64,000 nucleotides of DNA from Tillandsia leiboldiana (taxonomy: Eukaryota; Streptophyta; Magnoliopsida; Poales; Bromeliaceae), in assembly GCA_029204045.2 (NCBI GenBank), contig CM055062.1, positions 4,448,648 to 4,512,647 on the forward strand, read 5' to 3'. Of this stretch, positions 46,457 through 59,335 are shown piece by piece; the first letter of the stretch is position 1, and every line of letters begins with the position of its first letter. A program made the translations under genes and the position numbers. The notes beneath the pieces are model-generated. The model did not search any database and was not told the origin of the DNA. It was given only the letters and a program-made list of their open reading frames with translations.

Positions 46457-47250
46457 ATGTCCGCTTCCAATCATCTTTCTCGCATTCTCGAAACTAACCG
46501 CTTAACCAGAACGAATTATAAAGATTGGCTTAGGAACTTAAAAATAGTTTTGAGTTTCAAAAAGCTTAGTTATGTTCTCGACCAGAATCCTCCCACGTCA
46601 CCAAACCATCAAGTAAAATGGATGGATGACGATAATAAAGTAAGGTGCTACATCCTGGCGTCGATGTCAAATGAACTTCAACGCCAGCATGAGGATATGA
46701 AGACTGCTAATGAAATGCTACCTCACCTCAAGGAGTTGTATGGTGAGCAAAGCCGATCAGCACGTTTTGAAGTGTCCAAAGCCAAGATGCATGAAGGGCA
46801 GTCTGTTCATGATCATTGTTTGACAATGATCAAAGACCTCGAGGAGCTTGAGAAGCTCGGCATGAAAATAAGGAATTGCAAGTTGATATGATTCTGCAAT
46901 CTCTTCCAGATTCATATGGACAATTTATTGTAAACTACCATATGAATAAAATGGACTGCACCAATGCTGAGTTATTGAACATGTTGGTAACGACTGAGGG
47001 AACCTTGAAGAGTTCAAGGGGCTCGGTTTTTGCTGTGGAGCGGGCTTCCTCTTCCAAAAGAAAGTCTAATTGGAAGAAGAAACCCGCAAAGAAACAAAAG
47101 ACTGAAAACAAGCCCAAGAGAGAAGCTCCTAAGAAGAAAGCCGCTGACAAAGGAAAATATTTCCAATGCAATGTTGATGGCCACTGGAAGAGGAATTGTC
47201 CCGTCTATCTGGAGAGCCTAAAGAACAAAAAGAAAGACACACCTTCGGAA
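46457..47250 (+). pseudogene. Copia gag, one frameshift
   Basis: The conserved start MSASNHLSRILETNRL (46457) is preferred over the upstream in-frame Met at 46406. Words typical of the family follow: NYKDWLRNLKIVL, LKELYGEQSRSARFEVSK and HDHCLTMIKDLEELEKLG. A one-base loss near 46862-46872 shifts the frame, after which it reads VDMILQSLPDSYGQFIVNY, NAELLNMLVTTEG and a Lys-rich tract. The knuckle (47159-47200) reads YFQCNVDGHWKRNC, with Tyr in place of the first Cys of CX2CX4HX4C. Gag normally forms the particle and binds RNA. This copy cannot do so intact. Confidence 0.88.
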
Positions 47251-50200
47251 GGTATGTTAGACCTGCTCGTAATAGAAACTAACCTTACGGTTACCTCTAC
47301 TTCCAGTTGGGTCATAGACTCTAGTTCAAGTTCTCATTCGTGTACTTCAATGCAGGGTCTAAGAGAAATTAGAGGGCTGAGAGAAGGTTAAGTTACCCTA
47401 CGGGTTGGCAACGGAGCAAGAGTTGCTGCTGTGGCTACTGGCACCTATCCTCTGCGATTACCGTTAGGGCATATTTATTACTTAAAGACTGTTATTATGT
47501 GTCTGCTGCTAGCAGGAATTTAATTTCTGTTTCTTCTTTAGCACATGACGATTATATTTTTAATTTTGATAAAGACTATTCCACAATTTATTTTAGAAAT
47601 AAAATTGTTGGTCGTGGATTTATGATAGAGAGTCTTTACCATTTACATATAGATGTATCTGTGAATGTGCCTGAGCAGGTAGTGAGTGCCGTTGGGTCTA
47701 AGAGACCTAGAGATGAGATAAATCCAAAGTATATGTGGCACCTAAGGCTTGGTCATATTGGAGAGGAAAGGATTAACAGATTGGAGAAAGATGGGCTTCT
47801 AGGCCCATTGACTTCTGAGCCTTATCCAGTCTGTGAATCCTGTCTTCAAGGAAAAATGATCAAATTACCTTTTGTAGGACAAGGGAAAAGGGCCACTGAG
47901 ATACTTGCCTTGGTACACACTGATGTGTGTGGCCCATTTGATGTGCAAGCCAGGGGTGGTTATTTCTACTTCATAACCTTTACCGATGATTATTCACGGT
48001 ATGGATATGTCTATCTTATGAGACACAAATCTGAAGCTTTTGAAAAAGTTCAAAGAATTCAGATGTGAAGTAGAGAAGCAAACTGGAAAACCCATCAAGG
48101 CTCCTCGATCAGATCGAGGGGGAGAATACCTTAGTCGGGAGTTTCTAAACTATCTCAAAGAAAACGGCATAGTCTCACAATGGACTCGTCCTGGAACACC
48201 TCAACTCAACGGAGTGTCAGAACAGAGAAATCGAACTTTATTAGATATGGTTCGATCCATAATGAGTTTCACTGATCTTCCTTTGTTTCTTTGGGGACAT
48301 ACTTTGCTTACCGCAGCCTACCTACTGAATAGGATTCCCTCTAAATCCGTTCTTACCATGCCTTATGAAATGTGGCATGGTAAGGAACCAAGTCTTAGTC
48401 ATATTAAGATTTGGGGATGTTCGGCCCATGTCAAGCGACTACAGACGGACAAGTTAGAGACTAGGTCAGAAAGGGCTCATTTTATAGGGTATCCTAAAGA
48501 ATCTTTAGGCTACTATTTTTACATCCCAAAGGATCACAATATAGTTGTGAGTCGACACGCTACTTTCTTAGAAAAACAGTTTATTCAAGAAGTAGTAAGT
48601 GGGAGAAAAATTGAGCTCGAAGAGAGAGTTTCTGAAGAGCAACGAGTCCCAAAACCTACGGAACCTATTCATGCTGAGCCAGTACATGTAGCACCTAATC
48701 CACCTCGAAGATCGAGTAGGATCTCCCTTCCTACTAAAAGATACTTAGGTATTCTTACAGAGGAAGAAGAGGAAATGTTCCTCATAGGAGATAAGGAACA
48801 TGGAAATGATCCTAAAACCTACAACGAGGCGATGTCTGACATCGACTCTGAGAAGTGGTTGGAAGCCATGAAGTCAGAAATTGACTCAATGTATTCCAAC
48901 CAAGTCTGGACCTTGGTAGATCCACCAAAAAGTATAGTACCTATCGAGTGTAAATGGATTTACAAAAGAAAGATAGGTTCGGATGGAAAGGTAGAGACCT
49001 ATAAAGCAAGGCTGGTGGCGAAAGGCTATAGTCAACGCGAAGGCATTGACTATCAAGAGACCTTTTCGCCTGTGGCCATGCTTAAGTCCATTTGAACACT
49101 ACTTGCCATTACAGCATACCATGATTATGAGATCTGGCAGATGGATGTGAAAACTGCTTTCCTAAATGGATTTCTTGCGGAAGATATCTATATGGGGCAG
49201 CCTTTGGGTTTCACTTCCAGTGACGAAAGTCACTAAGTATGTAAGCTGTAAAGGTCCATATATGGGCTTAAGCAAGCATCTCGGACTTGGAATACTCGTT
49301 TTAATGACGTAATCAAATCGTTTGATTTCGTTAAGAATGAGGAGGAACCATGTGTTTATAAGAAAGTTAGTGGGAGTATTATTACATTCCTCGTATTGTA
49401 CGTGGACGACATTGTCCTAATTGGAAATGATATTCCAATGCTGACTTCGGTTAAGATATGGTTATCTAAGAAATTCTCTATGAAAGACCTATGGGAAGCA
49501 TCCTATATTTTGGGGATTAAAGTCTATAGAGATAGACCTAAGAGGATGCTAGGCCTCTCACAGAAAATGTACATAAAGGAGGTGCTGAAGAAGTTCAGCA
49601 TGGAAAACTCTAAGAGGGGACTTCGACCCCTTAGGTATGGAATTTATCTCTCCAAGAAAATGTGCCCCAATACATCTGAAGAGATTCAACGAATGAGCCA
49701 GATCCCTTATACTTCAGCTATAGGGAGCCTCATGTATGCCATGCTATGTACACGACCTGATATTGCACTTGCTGTGAGTGTCACAAGCAGATATCAGTCC
49801 AATCCAGGTGAGGAGCACTGGACTGCTATGAAAAACATACTCAAGTACTTAAGAAGGACTAAAGATATGTTTTTGGTCTTTGGAGGAAGAGAACTGAAAG
49901 TACAAGTATACACTGATTCAGACATCGTGTCTGATGTTGACGATAGAAAGTCTACGTCAGGATACGTGTTCTTATGCAATGGTGGTTCGGTGTGTTGGAA
50001 GAGTTCCAAACAACCAATCATCGCTGACTCTACTATGGAAGCAGAGTATATCGCCGCATCTGAGGCTGCAAAGGAAGCCTTTTGGTTCAAGAAATTTGTT
50101 GCGGAACTAGGTGTGATGCCATCAGATGCCATTCCACTTTACTGCGACAACAATGGTGCCATAGCCCTAGCTAAGGAGCCAAGGTCTCATCAAAGGTCCA

Positions 50201-50379
50201 AGCATATAGAGCGACGGTTTCATATTATATGCGAATATCTCGAGAAGAAATTTATCGAGGTGCAGAGAGTAGACTCCACGGATAACGTGGCAGACCCACT
50301 GACTAAGCAGCTGAGCCAGCAGAAGACTGAAGCCCACCTTGAGAAGATAGGGATTAGGTATATGGCTAATTGGCTTTAG
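47251..50379 (+). pseudogene. Copia pol (protease, integrase, RT, RNase H), disrupted
   Basis: Protease: SSWVIDSSSSSHSC at about 47305-47346, with the catalytic D-T/S-G changed to DSS (Asp codon 47317). A stop lies at 47389. GAG-pre-integrase: WHLRLGHIGEERINRLEKDG with CESC, the HHCC zinc site (about 47737-47860). Integrase DDE: Asp 47922 (VHTDVCGPF), Asp 48112 (SDRGGEY) and Glu 48220 (VSEQRNR). Frameshifts fall near 47500 and 48040-48066. RT starts near 48835 (KWLEAMKSEIDSM). Stops at 49093-49095, 49234-49236 and 49249-49251 break it. The YVDD motif (49399-49410) is intact. RNase H has TDSD, MEAEYIAAS and LYCDNNGAIA, and ends at 50379. From 48040 to 50379 a single frame is kept apart from these three stops. 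Motif wording resembles Tork/Angela-like elements. Confidence 0.9.
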
Positions 50380-50393
50380 TGCAAGTGGGAGAT
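50380..50393 (+). promoter_or_regulatory. PPT of the copia element
   Basis: AAGTGGGAGAT directly precedes the 3' LTR, as expected for the plus-strand primer. It overlaps the end of the RNase H 3' flank. Confidence 0.8.
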
Positions 50394-50857
50394 TGTTAGA
50401 TGTATACCCTAGAAGCCAACTTGGCCGACATATATATTCTTTCTAGGATATAAATTTGTATTTGACATTTTACATTATGAATATTATTGGGTTTTTATTT
50501 TCATTCGTGTTGTGTATGTGTCCATGAATTGTCCAAGGAATTAATAAGATGATGATGCGTATTCTCAAGAGTTGAGAATTTGAGACATGTATCATTAGTG
50601 ATTAATTCCTAAATGCTCCCGATCGATGGATCATCACTGGGACAGTGATTGATCCGGTGAGATTGGTGCACAGTCGCTTCCCTTTTAGAGTAGACGAGTC
50701 TCGAGTCAACAGTGTGGGGACACTAGAGCGAATGTGCAAGTGGTTGTTGGAGAACAAAGGTACCGAGCGTGATCATCACGAGAAGTCACTTGGATGTCTA
50801 CTCACTCGTCAGTGACTTACTCGATGTTGCAGTAGTGTGACTGGTCCTTTGACCTGC
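50394..50857 (+). repeat. Truncated 3' LTR of the copia element
   Basis: Matches 42957-43420 and then stops at GACCTGC, exactly where a TGTAG gypsy LTR start begins. The rest of the LTR is displaced beyond the window or lost. Confidence 0.9.
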
Positions 50858-51216
50858 TGTAGTGGCCCTAATTCCCATGCAGCGTTCTTCCGATGAATCC
50901 ACTGTTAGAGCACCTAGTGTTGGTGTATCTGGCCCATGGTGCATCAATGGGATGCCACAGATGGACCCTGTGTGTTATTATTAGCTGTGTAGGCCTTCGG
51001 CTGAGTTTGCCGAAATTTCGGAAAAGAATTAGGCCCAACAGAGGTCGGAAATGAATTCAGCACGGAAAAACGCTTGAAAACGGCTATTTGCTTGTTTGTT
51101 TCTGAGTCCGGATGCCCAAAAACGGACTCCCGGAAGTTTTTAGTGGAAAATGGTGCATGGGAGGGGCCGTAGACCGCCGGGATGCCACGTGGCGGCCTGT
51201 CATTGGCCGGTTCAGG
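50858..51216 (+). mobile_element. Start of another Ty3/gypsy LTR, cut by the next insertion
   Basis: Starts TGTAGTGGCCCTAATTCCC. GGAAATGAATTCAGCACGG recalls GGAAATGGACTCAGCGTG in the LTR at 24989 (near 25088), and a CCACGTGGCGG G-box-like motif follows. No ORF. The minus-strand LTR at 51217 interrupts it after TCAGG. Confidence 0.6.
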
Positions 51217-54200
51217 TGTCACGCCCCGGGGTCGAAACTGCGACCCGGCTCGCCAACAGATCCGCCACCTATGCCAAACCAGCATAGGCGAAGTGTCCTA
51301 CCTGCAAGAAAAGTACTACAGCTAAACAGATATCAGAGCTAAAAATAAAAAGTCTGCTGTATAACTAAATCAATCACTGTACAACTGGAAATAATACGAC
51401 AATGTCCGACTCCCAAAAAGATAATCAAACAATATCCTCATATACAAACTCAGAACTCAACCGGGAGGTATCTCCAATAAATACATCAGTGTACAGGCTC
51501 TCAATACATAACAATCCTCACTACAACAGTCTCTCAAAGAAGGAAAATAAAATAACTAATCTACTGAAGCTCTCCTCTGAAGGGGTACCGCTACACTCCA
51601 ACGACGGGTGGGGAACTAGCTCGCGACTCCCTCGCTCGGTCAGAAGAATCAGCAACAGGAACAACAGGAACCAGAGTAGAAGTTCCTGTGGGAAAAGACA
51701 CCACGACGGGTGTGAGAACTACGTCCCAAGTAGTTCTCAGTGGGTGCCGCCAACAAGCCCGACGGTCTGCCCACTAAGTCCACTAGAGGCATAAAGTAAC
51801 AAAAGCAATGCTGTAAGGAAAGCTGGAAAAGTAAACTCTACAGCTACTATGCCTCTACCTAGATGCTCAAGGAGTGGAACAGAAAGAACATGATGCCACA
51901 ACTAACTCTCATCTCTGATCACCCAATCTGAACTGACTGCCTCATCAGGTCCAGTCAAGCCTGCGCCAACCTACTGCCGTTACGTCCCGGAGGAGCGGAC
52001 TTACGTAGGACGTCCATGACTGCCAACACCAGCACAGCCAGAGGGACAAATACAACGACAAGTCGCGATAGAAAAGCTCAATCTCACGCCGGTACACAAC
52101 CCGGTCTCGCCTACTCCGGAGTGGCACTCGAGGGGAGCGACCCGCTCGAGTAAAAAGTAACCCATCTCAAGTATCTCTGTAAAGTATCTCTGTAAAGTAT
52201 CTCTGTCAAGCCAAATGTGGCTCATGCAGGCTATGATCCACGATCAAATAGATCGGTAACTCCAAGCTCAAAACACAACTCAGTCGGAAAAAGAACCTCG
52301 ACTCAAACAGCTAAGTCGGAGAACCCTCAACGACTCAATCTGATAATGCACGACCATGGCTGAGTCGGGAAACCTCCACGACTCGATCTGCAGAACCCAA
52401 GATCCTCAAAGCTAAGTGGGAGAACCATCTCCACCACTAAATCAGAGAAACAACCTCTAAATCACACTCTACCAACTCATAGCACAAAGTCGCATCCACT
52501 GCGAACAACTGCCTCTACAGGCCAACATCGCATCCACTGACCCGAGGAAGGGTCCGGGAACCCCGAAAGACTAGAACCTACAATCCAAATCAAACAAGAA
52601 CAGGCTCTAGGCATAGCCTCTCATTGTTCTCGTCCCAAGAAGAAGGCAGACCTTAGAACCCAGACCACTCGAATCATCTCGGGTGGTTAATTTATAGGAA
52701 AAAGGTGACATTTCTTACTGAAGCCATCTGATCTGTAAGAAATCCATATTTAATGATTTTTAGTTCTTTTTAGGAAAACAGTTGAAACCAAGTTTTATAT
52801 CCAAGCCTCGAAGGGCTAATGCCTTCGTCCAATCAAACATGAACCGACTCCGGCGACCCTACGATGCTTGGAAGAAACCATTTGGTTGATAAAAATCATA
52901 TGTGTGTCCAAAAAGGTTCTGGGTTTAAGGTCCTGCTAACACTGATCTACCGCTGCCACTAGTACAGTGGCGACAGATAAAACAAGAAAAATAAAACATC
53001 TCGGGACCGCCGTCTACCCAACGGCTCCCGCTACAGATGAACAACCAACTACATCTACCAGACTCCACTCTGCTCCCAAGCACGAGTGTAACATGCATCC
53101 CACACTAAAAGATAACTCCTGACCACTCGGCCCACTACCCGGGCGAGGAAGAACACTATGTCCAGGAAAGTAGAAGTGTGGATGTCTAAAGCAGAAATAA
53201 CCCTAGCCCAAGTGAGGGTTTTCTACTAGTCTGGTTACACATGCAACATATGACGGGGTGCTAGGTCAAGTTCCAATAACTATAATTTACAGATGGTAGA
53301 AAGCAAGGAGATGACAATACCATCAGATAATACAAGGAATAGCAATTCCTACATTCTAACATGCTGCACAAGCATTTCACTATCATGCATAGTCCTACTA
53401 TAGCAGATTTAAAGCACAGTCCGTCAATCTTGGAGACAAGGCCACCCACCTGAAATGCTAACTGTCCGGAGTCGCACAGCTGAGAAAGTCCAGAAACAGA
53501 TATCTCTACACACCCACCAATCCAACAATACAGGAACAGTGATCAATACCTCCTGGGTACAAAAACACAACCCAAAGTTACACTTAATTCCATAAAATCC
53601 AGCATCACAAATCTGCTGGGAACAGTCCCCTTAATGCGAAATTTTCACCTGTAAAACGAACTCCAAAAATTCCAATAAAAATATCACAGCGAGCGTCTCG
53701 TCGAGACCTTCGAAACGGGTACCTGCACGCCCCAAATCCGAGCCCCGTAGGCCGAGTTACAAATTCCACAGTACAGGTGCGCAAACACTCACAACACACA
53801 ACTGTAAACTCAAACACAAATAAAAGGGGAATAGTATACCTTCGGGAAAGCCTCAGAAAAATCCCGGAAAAATACAATGATAATCCTTGCGACGAGTAGA
53901 TCCAAAAAGTGTATAGGCTCGTCTCGATCCGACACTCGGGTGCGGAGATAAAATTCCGGCAAGGGGCCGCTGTCCAAAAACTCCACCAGAAAACAGCGGC
54001 TTAGAAATGCCTCGAAAACCATGTCATAAACTCTGAATCCAGCAAGATGATCAACACGAAAGTCGAAGACGTACCTCTCGTGATTCCAACGCCACAGAAA
54101 TCGTCCAAAAATACTGACGAGTAGCTCTGTAGACCTCTCAGATCAAACTGTGACGATAACGGGCCCTCCGATGAAAAATCCCCACACTGCGCTCCGATGC

Positions 54201-55253
54201 CGAAGTCGTCGACGCCGCAGCTTCCAAAAATCCGGGCCTCTGCCAGAAGATGCGCAAGATGAAGATCTCCAACTTTGCTAAAGGGGCCATGGGCAGGGGA
54301 GCTCGGGAAAGGGGGCAAAACTCCCCCACAAGACAGTCTATTATAGGCCCAGCCCGAAAATCCGAATTTTGGACTTTTGGCCCAAAGTTTCGGGCGCTTG
54401 GCACTTCCGGGCTGCTACAGTAACGGGCCGGGCCGTTACTGTTTCACGCCCGAAGCCCCTAGGCCCGCCACGCGTCCACCGACACTCCCGCGCCCGGCGT
54501 AACGCGCACCGCGCAATCGCGGAGCGGACATGTGGCCGACACCGGGCGTGGGGTGGCTGCGCCCGGCCAATCGCGGGGCGCCCCGTGGCGCCCCCCACGT
54601 TGCTCCCAACCGCCCCGCGTACGGCCACCTGCTCCAGCCGCAGCGTGGACCGCCGCGCACCAGGACCCGCCAACCACGCTCGGCACGTGTCCGCACCCGG
54701 TGCACCGTGCACCGCGCTCTTTCTGTGGACCGCGCCCGCTGCGCCGGCCAACAGAAGGCGCCACACGTCCTCCGCCCGGTGCACGACCTCCGCGGTGGAC
54801 CGCGCGCCTCCGCCGCCGCCAACCGCCGCGCTCCGCCCCCCCGCCGCCGCCCGCCGGCGCCCCTCCGGCGGCCGGAACAGTACCAAATCCTCGAAATGCG
54901 TGTTTTCGCATCCTACCCGAAAAATACAAATAAATAGTCCATCTTGACCGTTTTCGCGCGCTGAATCCAAATCCGAAGTCCGATTTGCCAAATTCCTCTT
55001 CTAAATTTGCCGAAAATTCCCGGAGAAGTGTTCTTTACTCAAAATTTCGCGCTGAGTCCAATTTTAATAACCATTTCGCGCGAAACCACATCAAAACATC
55101 CGACGGGGTCCTCCGATCACTCACGTGATCCATTACACACCCGAAGTCATCACTTGAGTCCAAATTGGTGCAGAAACACCGCGACAGCCACACAGGCCTC
55201 CAGAAGCTGCTAATCGCACTGTAGAAGCCCTGCGGGAGATCTGGGTCACCACA
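51217..55253 (-). mobile_element. 3' LTR of a minus-strand Ty3/gypsy element (about 4.04 kb)
   Basis: Plus-strand ends are TGTCACGCCCCGGGG and GGGTCACCACA. Same family as the solo LTR at 1225-5336. The interior at its right begins, in plus sense, TCATCCCCCACTAAAAG, which is the complement of a purine-rich PPT, so this is the 3' LTR of an element read leftward. The TATA region (about 54338-54347) is altered to CTATAATAGA, unlike its sisters. Confidence 0.9.
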
Positions 55254-56115
55254 TCATCCCCCACTAAAAGAAAGTTTCGTCCTCGAAACTAGCTCAACCC
55301 AAAAGGTGCCACAAAAACAAGGGTAGGTACATAACACTGCCGTCTCCAGCTCTCAAGTCACCTGTCACTCCCCGTGATTACTCCACAACAAACAACAACA
55401 CCGGTACGGCATGGCCTCAATTGCAATTCTCTCATCTCACGAGCCAGAATTGGCAACGGCATCCTGTACCACAAGTACTCGCAGATCTCAAAGAAACGAG
55501 TCCATCACGGGCGAGGAATCCACATGCCTAACACTCCTGAGCTGAGACGTGGAAGGAAAAAGGCTGGGGGAAAAGAGAGAACAACCAATGTAGCACGCAC
55601 AAAACCGCTCCCTAGTGCCAGCTCAACCGGCGATCCGAAACATACCCCATCGGTCATCCAGAGAAAAGAAGCCCTAATCGGCTAGGGTCCTCGCTCAATC
55701 ACTCTCGGATCCTGACCAATCGCAGGAATGCTTCACCGCAGTCTACCGTCAAAAGGGACCCTCAGGGACACAACCTCGAGCCCTGTTCCGCACGGTCCCA
55801 CCCAGCGCCAGCAACGAAATCATCAAACTCAACCCCAAATAGCTCTCCGGTTCCAGTATCCGCCACCCCAGTGGCCCTATCGGGGTGATACAAAATGCTC
55901 AAGAATAACCCAATGGTAACTCCACAGCCACTGGGAGGCATCACCAACACAAAGGTCCATCCCCCATCTCTGGCAAAGCTGCAATCGGCTCTAGTACCAT
56001 CCACAGTCATTCGCCCTGCTCTCCTGGCATGCCAATCCAAAAAAAATCCTCACCCCCAATAAATGTTGATCTCAGCCCCCTCTCAAATAGCATCCACTTG
56101 GCCGGAATTCCCCGC
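55254..56115 (-). mobile_element. 3' end of the gypsy interior, left of the gap
   Basis: Contains the PPT, the PPT-proximal hairpin (55273-55290, GTTTCGAGGACGAAAC in minus sense) and non-coding sequence. Collinear with 59336-60205, with many one-base insertions and deletions between them. Ends in an assembly gap. Confidence 0.8.
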
Positions 56116-56215
56116 NNNNNNNNNNNNNNNNNNNNNNNNNNNNNNNNNNNNNNNNNNNNNNNNNNNNNNNNNNNNNNNNNNNNNNNNNNNNNNNNNNNNN
56201 NNNNNNNNNNNNNNN
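56116..56215. other. Assembly gap of 100 N
   Basis: Exactly 100 undetermined bases, the usual placeholder for a gap of unknown size. ORFs drawn across it are meaningless. Confidence 0.99.
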
Positions 56216-59200
56216 CACTCGCGGGAGCGACCCGCTCGAGTAAAAATAACCCTCTCAAGTATGCCTGTAAGTATCTCTGTAAAGTATCCTTCTGTCAAGC
56301 CAAATGTGGCTCAGGCAGGCTATGATCCCGATCAAATAGATCGGTAACTCCAAGCTCAAAACACAACTCCGTCGGAAAAAGAACCTCGACTCAAAACAGC
56401 TAGTCGGAGACCCCGCAACGACATCAATCTGATAATGCACGACCAAGGCTGAGTCGGGAAACCTCCACGACTCGATCGGCAGACCCCAAATCCTCAAAGC
56501 TAAGTGGGAGAACCATCTCCACCACTAAATCAGAAAACAACCTCTAAATCACACTCTACCAATCATAGCACAAAGTTCGCATCCACTGCGAACAACTGCC
56601 TCTACAGGCCAACATCGCATCCACTCGACCCGAGGAAGGGTCCGGAACCCCGAAAGACTAGAACCTACAATCCAAATCAAACAAGAACAGGCTCTAGGCA
56701 TAGCCTCTCGTTGTTCTCGTCCCAAGAAGAAGGCAGACCTTAGAACCCAGACCACTCGAATCATCTCGGGTGGTTAATTTAGGAAAAAGGTGACATTTCT
56801 TACTGAAGCCATCTGATCTGTAAGAAATCCATATTTAATGATTTTTATTCTTTTTAGGAAAACAGTTGAAACCGTTTTATATCTAAGCCTCGAAGGGCTA
56901 ATGCCTTCGTCCAATCAAACATGACCGACTCCGGCGACCCTACGATGCTTGGAAGAAACCATTTGTTGACAAAATCATATGTGTGTCCAAAAAGGTTCTG
57001 GGTTAAGTCCTGCTAACACTGATCTACCGCTGCCACTAACACAGTGGCGACAGATAAAAACAAGAAAATAAAACATCTCGGGACCGCCGTCTACCCAACG
57101 GCTCCCGCTACAGATGACACCAACTACATCTACCAGACTCCACTCTGCTCCCAAGCACGAGTGTAACATGCATCCCACACTAAAGATAACTCCTGACCAC
57201 GTCGGGCCCCACTACCGCGGGCGAGGAAGAACACTATGTCCAGGAAGTAGAAGTGTGGATTTCTAAAGCAGAATAACCCTAGCCCAAGTGAGGGTTTTCT
57301 ACTAGTCTGTTACACATGCAACATATGACGGGTTGCTAGGTCAAGTTCCAATAACTATAATTTACAGATGGTAGAAAAAGGAGATGACAATACCATCAGA
57401 TAATACAAGGAATAGCAATTCCTACATTCTAACATGCTGCACAACATTTCACTATCATGCATAGTCCTACTATAGCAGATTTAAAGCACAGTCCGTCAAT
57501 CTTGGAGACAAGGCCACCCACCTAAAATGCTAACTGTCCGATCGCACAGCTGAGAAAGTCCAGAAACAGATATCTCTACACACCCACCAATCCAACAATA
57601 CAGGAACAGTGATCATACCCTCCTGGGTACAAAAAACACAACCCAAAGTTACACTTAATTCCATAAAATCCAAGCATCACAAATCTGCTGGGAACAGTCC
57701 CCTTAATGCGAAATTTTCACCTGTAAAACGAACTCCAAAAATTCCAATAAAAATATCACAGCGAGCGTCTCGTCGAGACCTTCGAAACGGGTACCTGCAC
57801 GCCCAAATCCGAGCCCCGTAGGCCGAGTTAAAATTCCACAGTACAGGTGCGCAAACACTCACAACCACACAACTGTAAACTCAAACACAGATAAAGGGGA
57901 ATAGTATACCTTCGGGAAAGCCTCAGAAAAATCCCGGAAAAATACAATGATAATCCTTGCGACGAGTAGATCCAAAAAGTGTATAGGCTCGTCTCGATCC
58001 GACACTCGGGTGCGGAGATAAATTCCGGCAAGGGGCCGCTGTCCAAAAACTCCACCAGAAAACAGCGGCTTAGAAATGCCTCGAAAACCATGTCATAAAC
58101 TCTGAATCCAGCAAGATGATCAACACGAAGTCGAAGACGTACCTCTCGTGATTCCAACGCCACAGAAATCGTCCAAAAATACTGACGGAGTAGCTCTGTA
58201 GACCTCTAGATCAAACTGTGACGATAACGGCCTCCGATGAAAATCGCCACACTGCGCTCCGATGCCGAAGTCGTCGACGCCGCAGCTTCCAAAAATCCGG
58301 GCCTCTGCCAGAAGATGCGCAAGATGAAGATCTCCAACTTTGCTAAAGGGGCCATGGGCAGGGAGCTCGGGAAAGGGGGCAAAACTCCCCCACAGACAGC
58401 TATTTATAGGCCCAGCCCGAAAATCCGAATTTTGGACTTTTGGCCAAAGTTTCGGGCGCTTGGCACTTCCGGCTGCTACAGTACGGGGGCCGGGCCCGTT
58501 ACTGTTCACGCCCGAAAGCCCCTAGGCCCGCCACGCGTCCACCGACACTCCCCGCCCCCCGGCGTACGCGCGCGCCCGCGAATCGCGGAGCGACATGTGG
58601 CCGACAACGCGGGCGTGGGGTGGCTGCGCCCGGCAATCGCGGGGCGCCACGTGGCGCCCCACGTTGCCTCCCCCAACCGCCCCGCCGTAGGCCACCTGCT
58701 CCAGCCGCAGCGTGGACCCGCGCGCACCAGGACCCGCCAACCACGCTCGGCGGCCACGTCCCACACCGTGCACCGTGCACCCCGCGCCTCTTCTGTGGAC
58801 CGCGCCCGCTGCGCCGGCCAACCAGAAGGCGCCAAACGTCCTCCGCCCGGTGCACGACCCTCGGTGGACCGCGCGCCTCCGCCGCCCCAACCAACGCCGC
58901 CAGCGCTCGCGCTCCGCGCGCCCGCCCGGCCGCCGCCCCCTCCGGCGGCCGGAACAGTACCAAAATCCTCGAAATGCGTGTTTTCGCATCCGGACTGAAC
59001 GAAAATACAAATAAATAGTCCATCTTGACCGTTTTCCGCGCGCTGAATCCAAATCCGAAGTCCGATTTGCCAAATTCCTCTTCTAAAATTTTGCCGAAAA
59101 TTCCCGGAGAAGTGTTCTTTACTCAAATTTCGCGCTGAGTCCAATTTTAATAACCATTTCGCGCGAACCACACATCAAAACATCCGACGGGTCCTCCGAT

Positions 59201-59335
59201 CACTCACGTGATCCATTACACACCCGAAGTCCATCACTTGAGTCCAAATTGGTGCAGAAACACCGCCGACAGCCACACAGGCCTCCAGAAGCTGCTAATC
59301 GCACTGTAGAAGCTGCGGAGATCTGGGTCACCACA
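56216..59335 (-). mobile_element. Second copy of the gypsy LTR, left end lost in the gap
   Basis: Collinear with 52126-55253 but with frequent single-base and two-base deletions (for example near 56780, 56850, 56870 and 57003) and some true substitutions. TATA box CTATAAATAG (minus) at 58400-58410. Either a genuine third LTR of a tandem arrangement or a falsely duplicated, poorly corrected contig end. Confidence 0.8.

Larger units (their letters stand above)
42957..50857 (+). mobile_element. Nearly full-length Ty1/copia element (Tork-like), 3' LTR truncated
   Basis: The 5' LTR (42957-44768), PBS, long leader, gag, protease, integrase, RT, RNase H, PPT and the first 464 bases of the 3' LTR are present in the order gag-PR-INT-RT-RH that defines copia. 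The coding region is disrupted by about three frameshifts and four stops. The 3' LTR ends abruptly at 50857, where another gypsy LTR begins. Left flank CCCGT (42952-42956) is the expected TSD, but the right side is missing. The leader carries unusual repeated hairpins. Confidence 0.93.

Noticed and set aside
56029..56347. ORFs spanning the N gap
   Set aside because: They contain about 33 undetermined residues and have no meaning.
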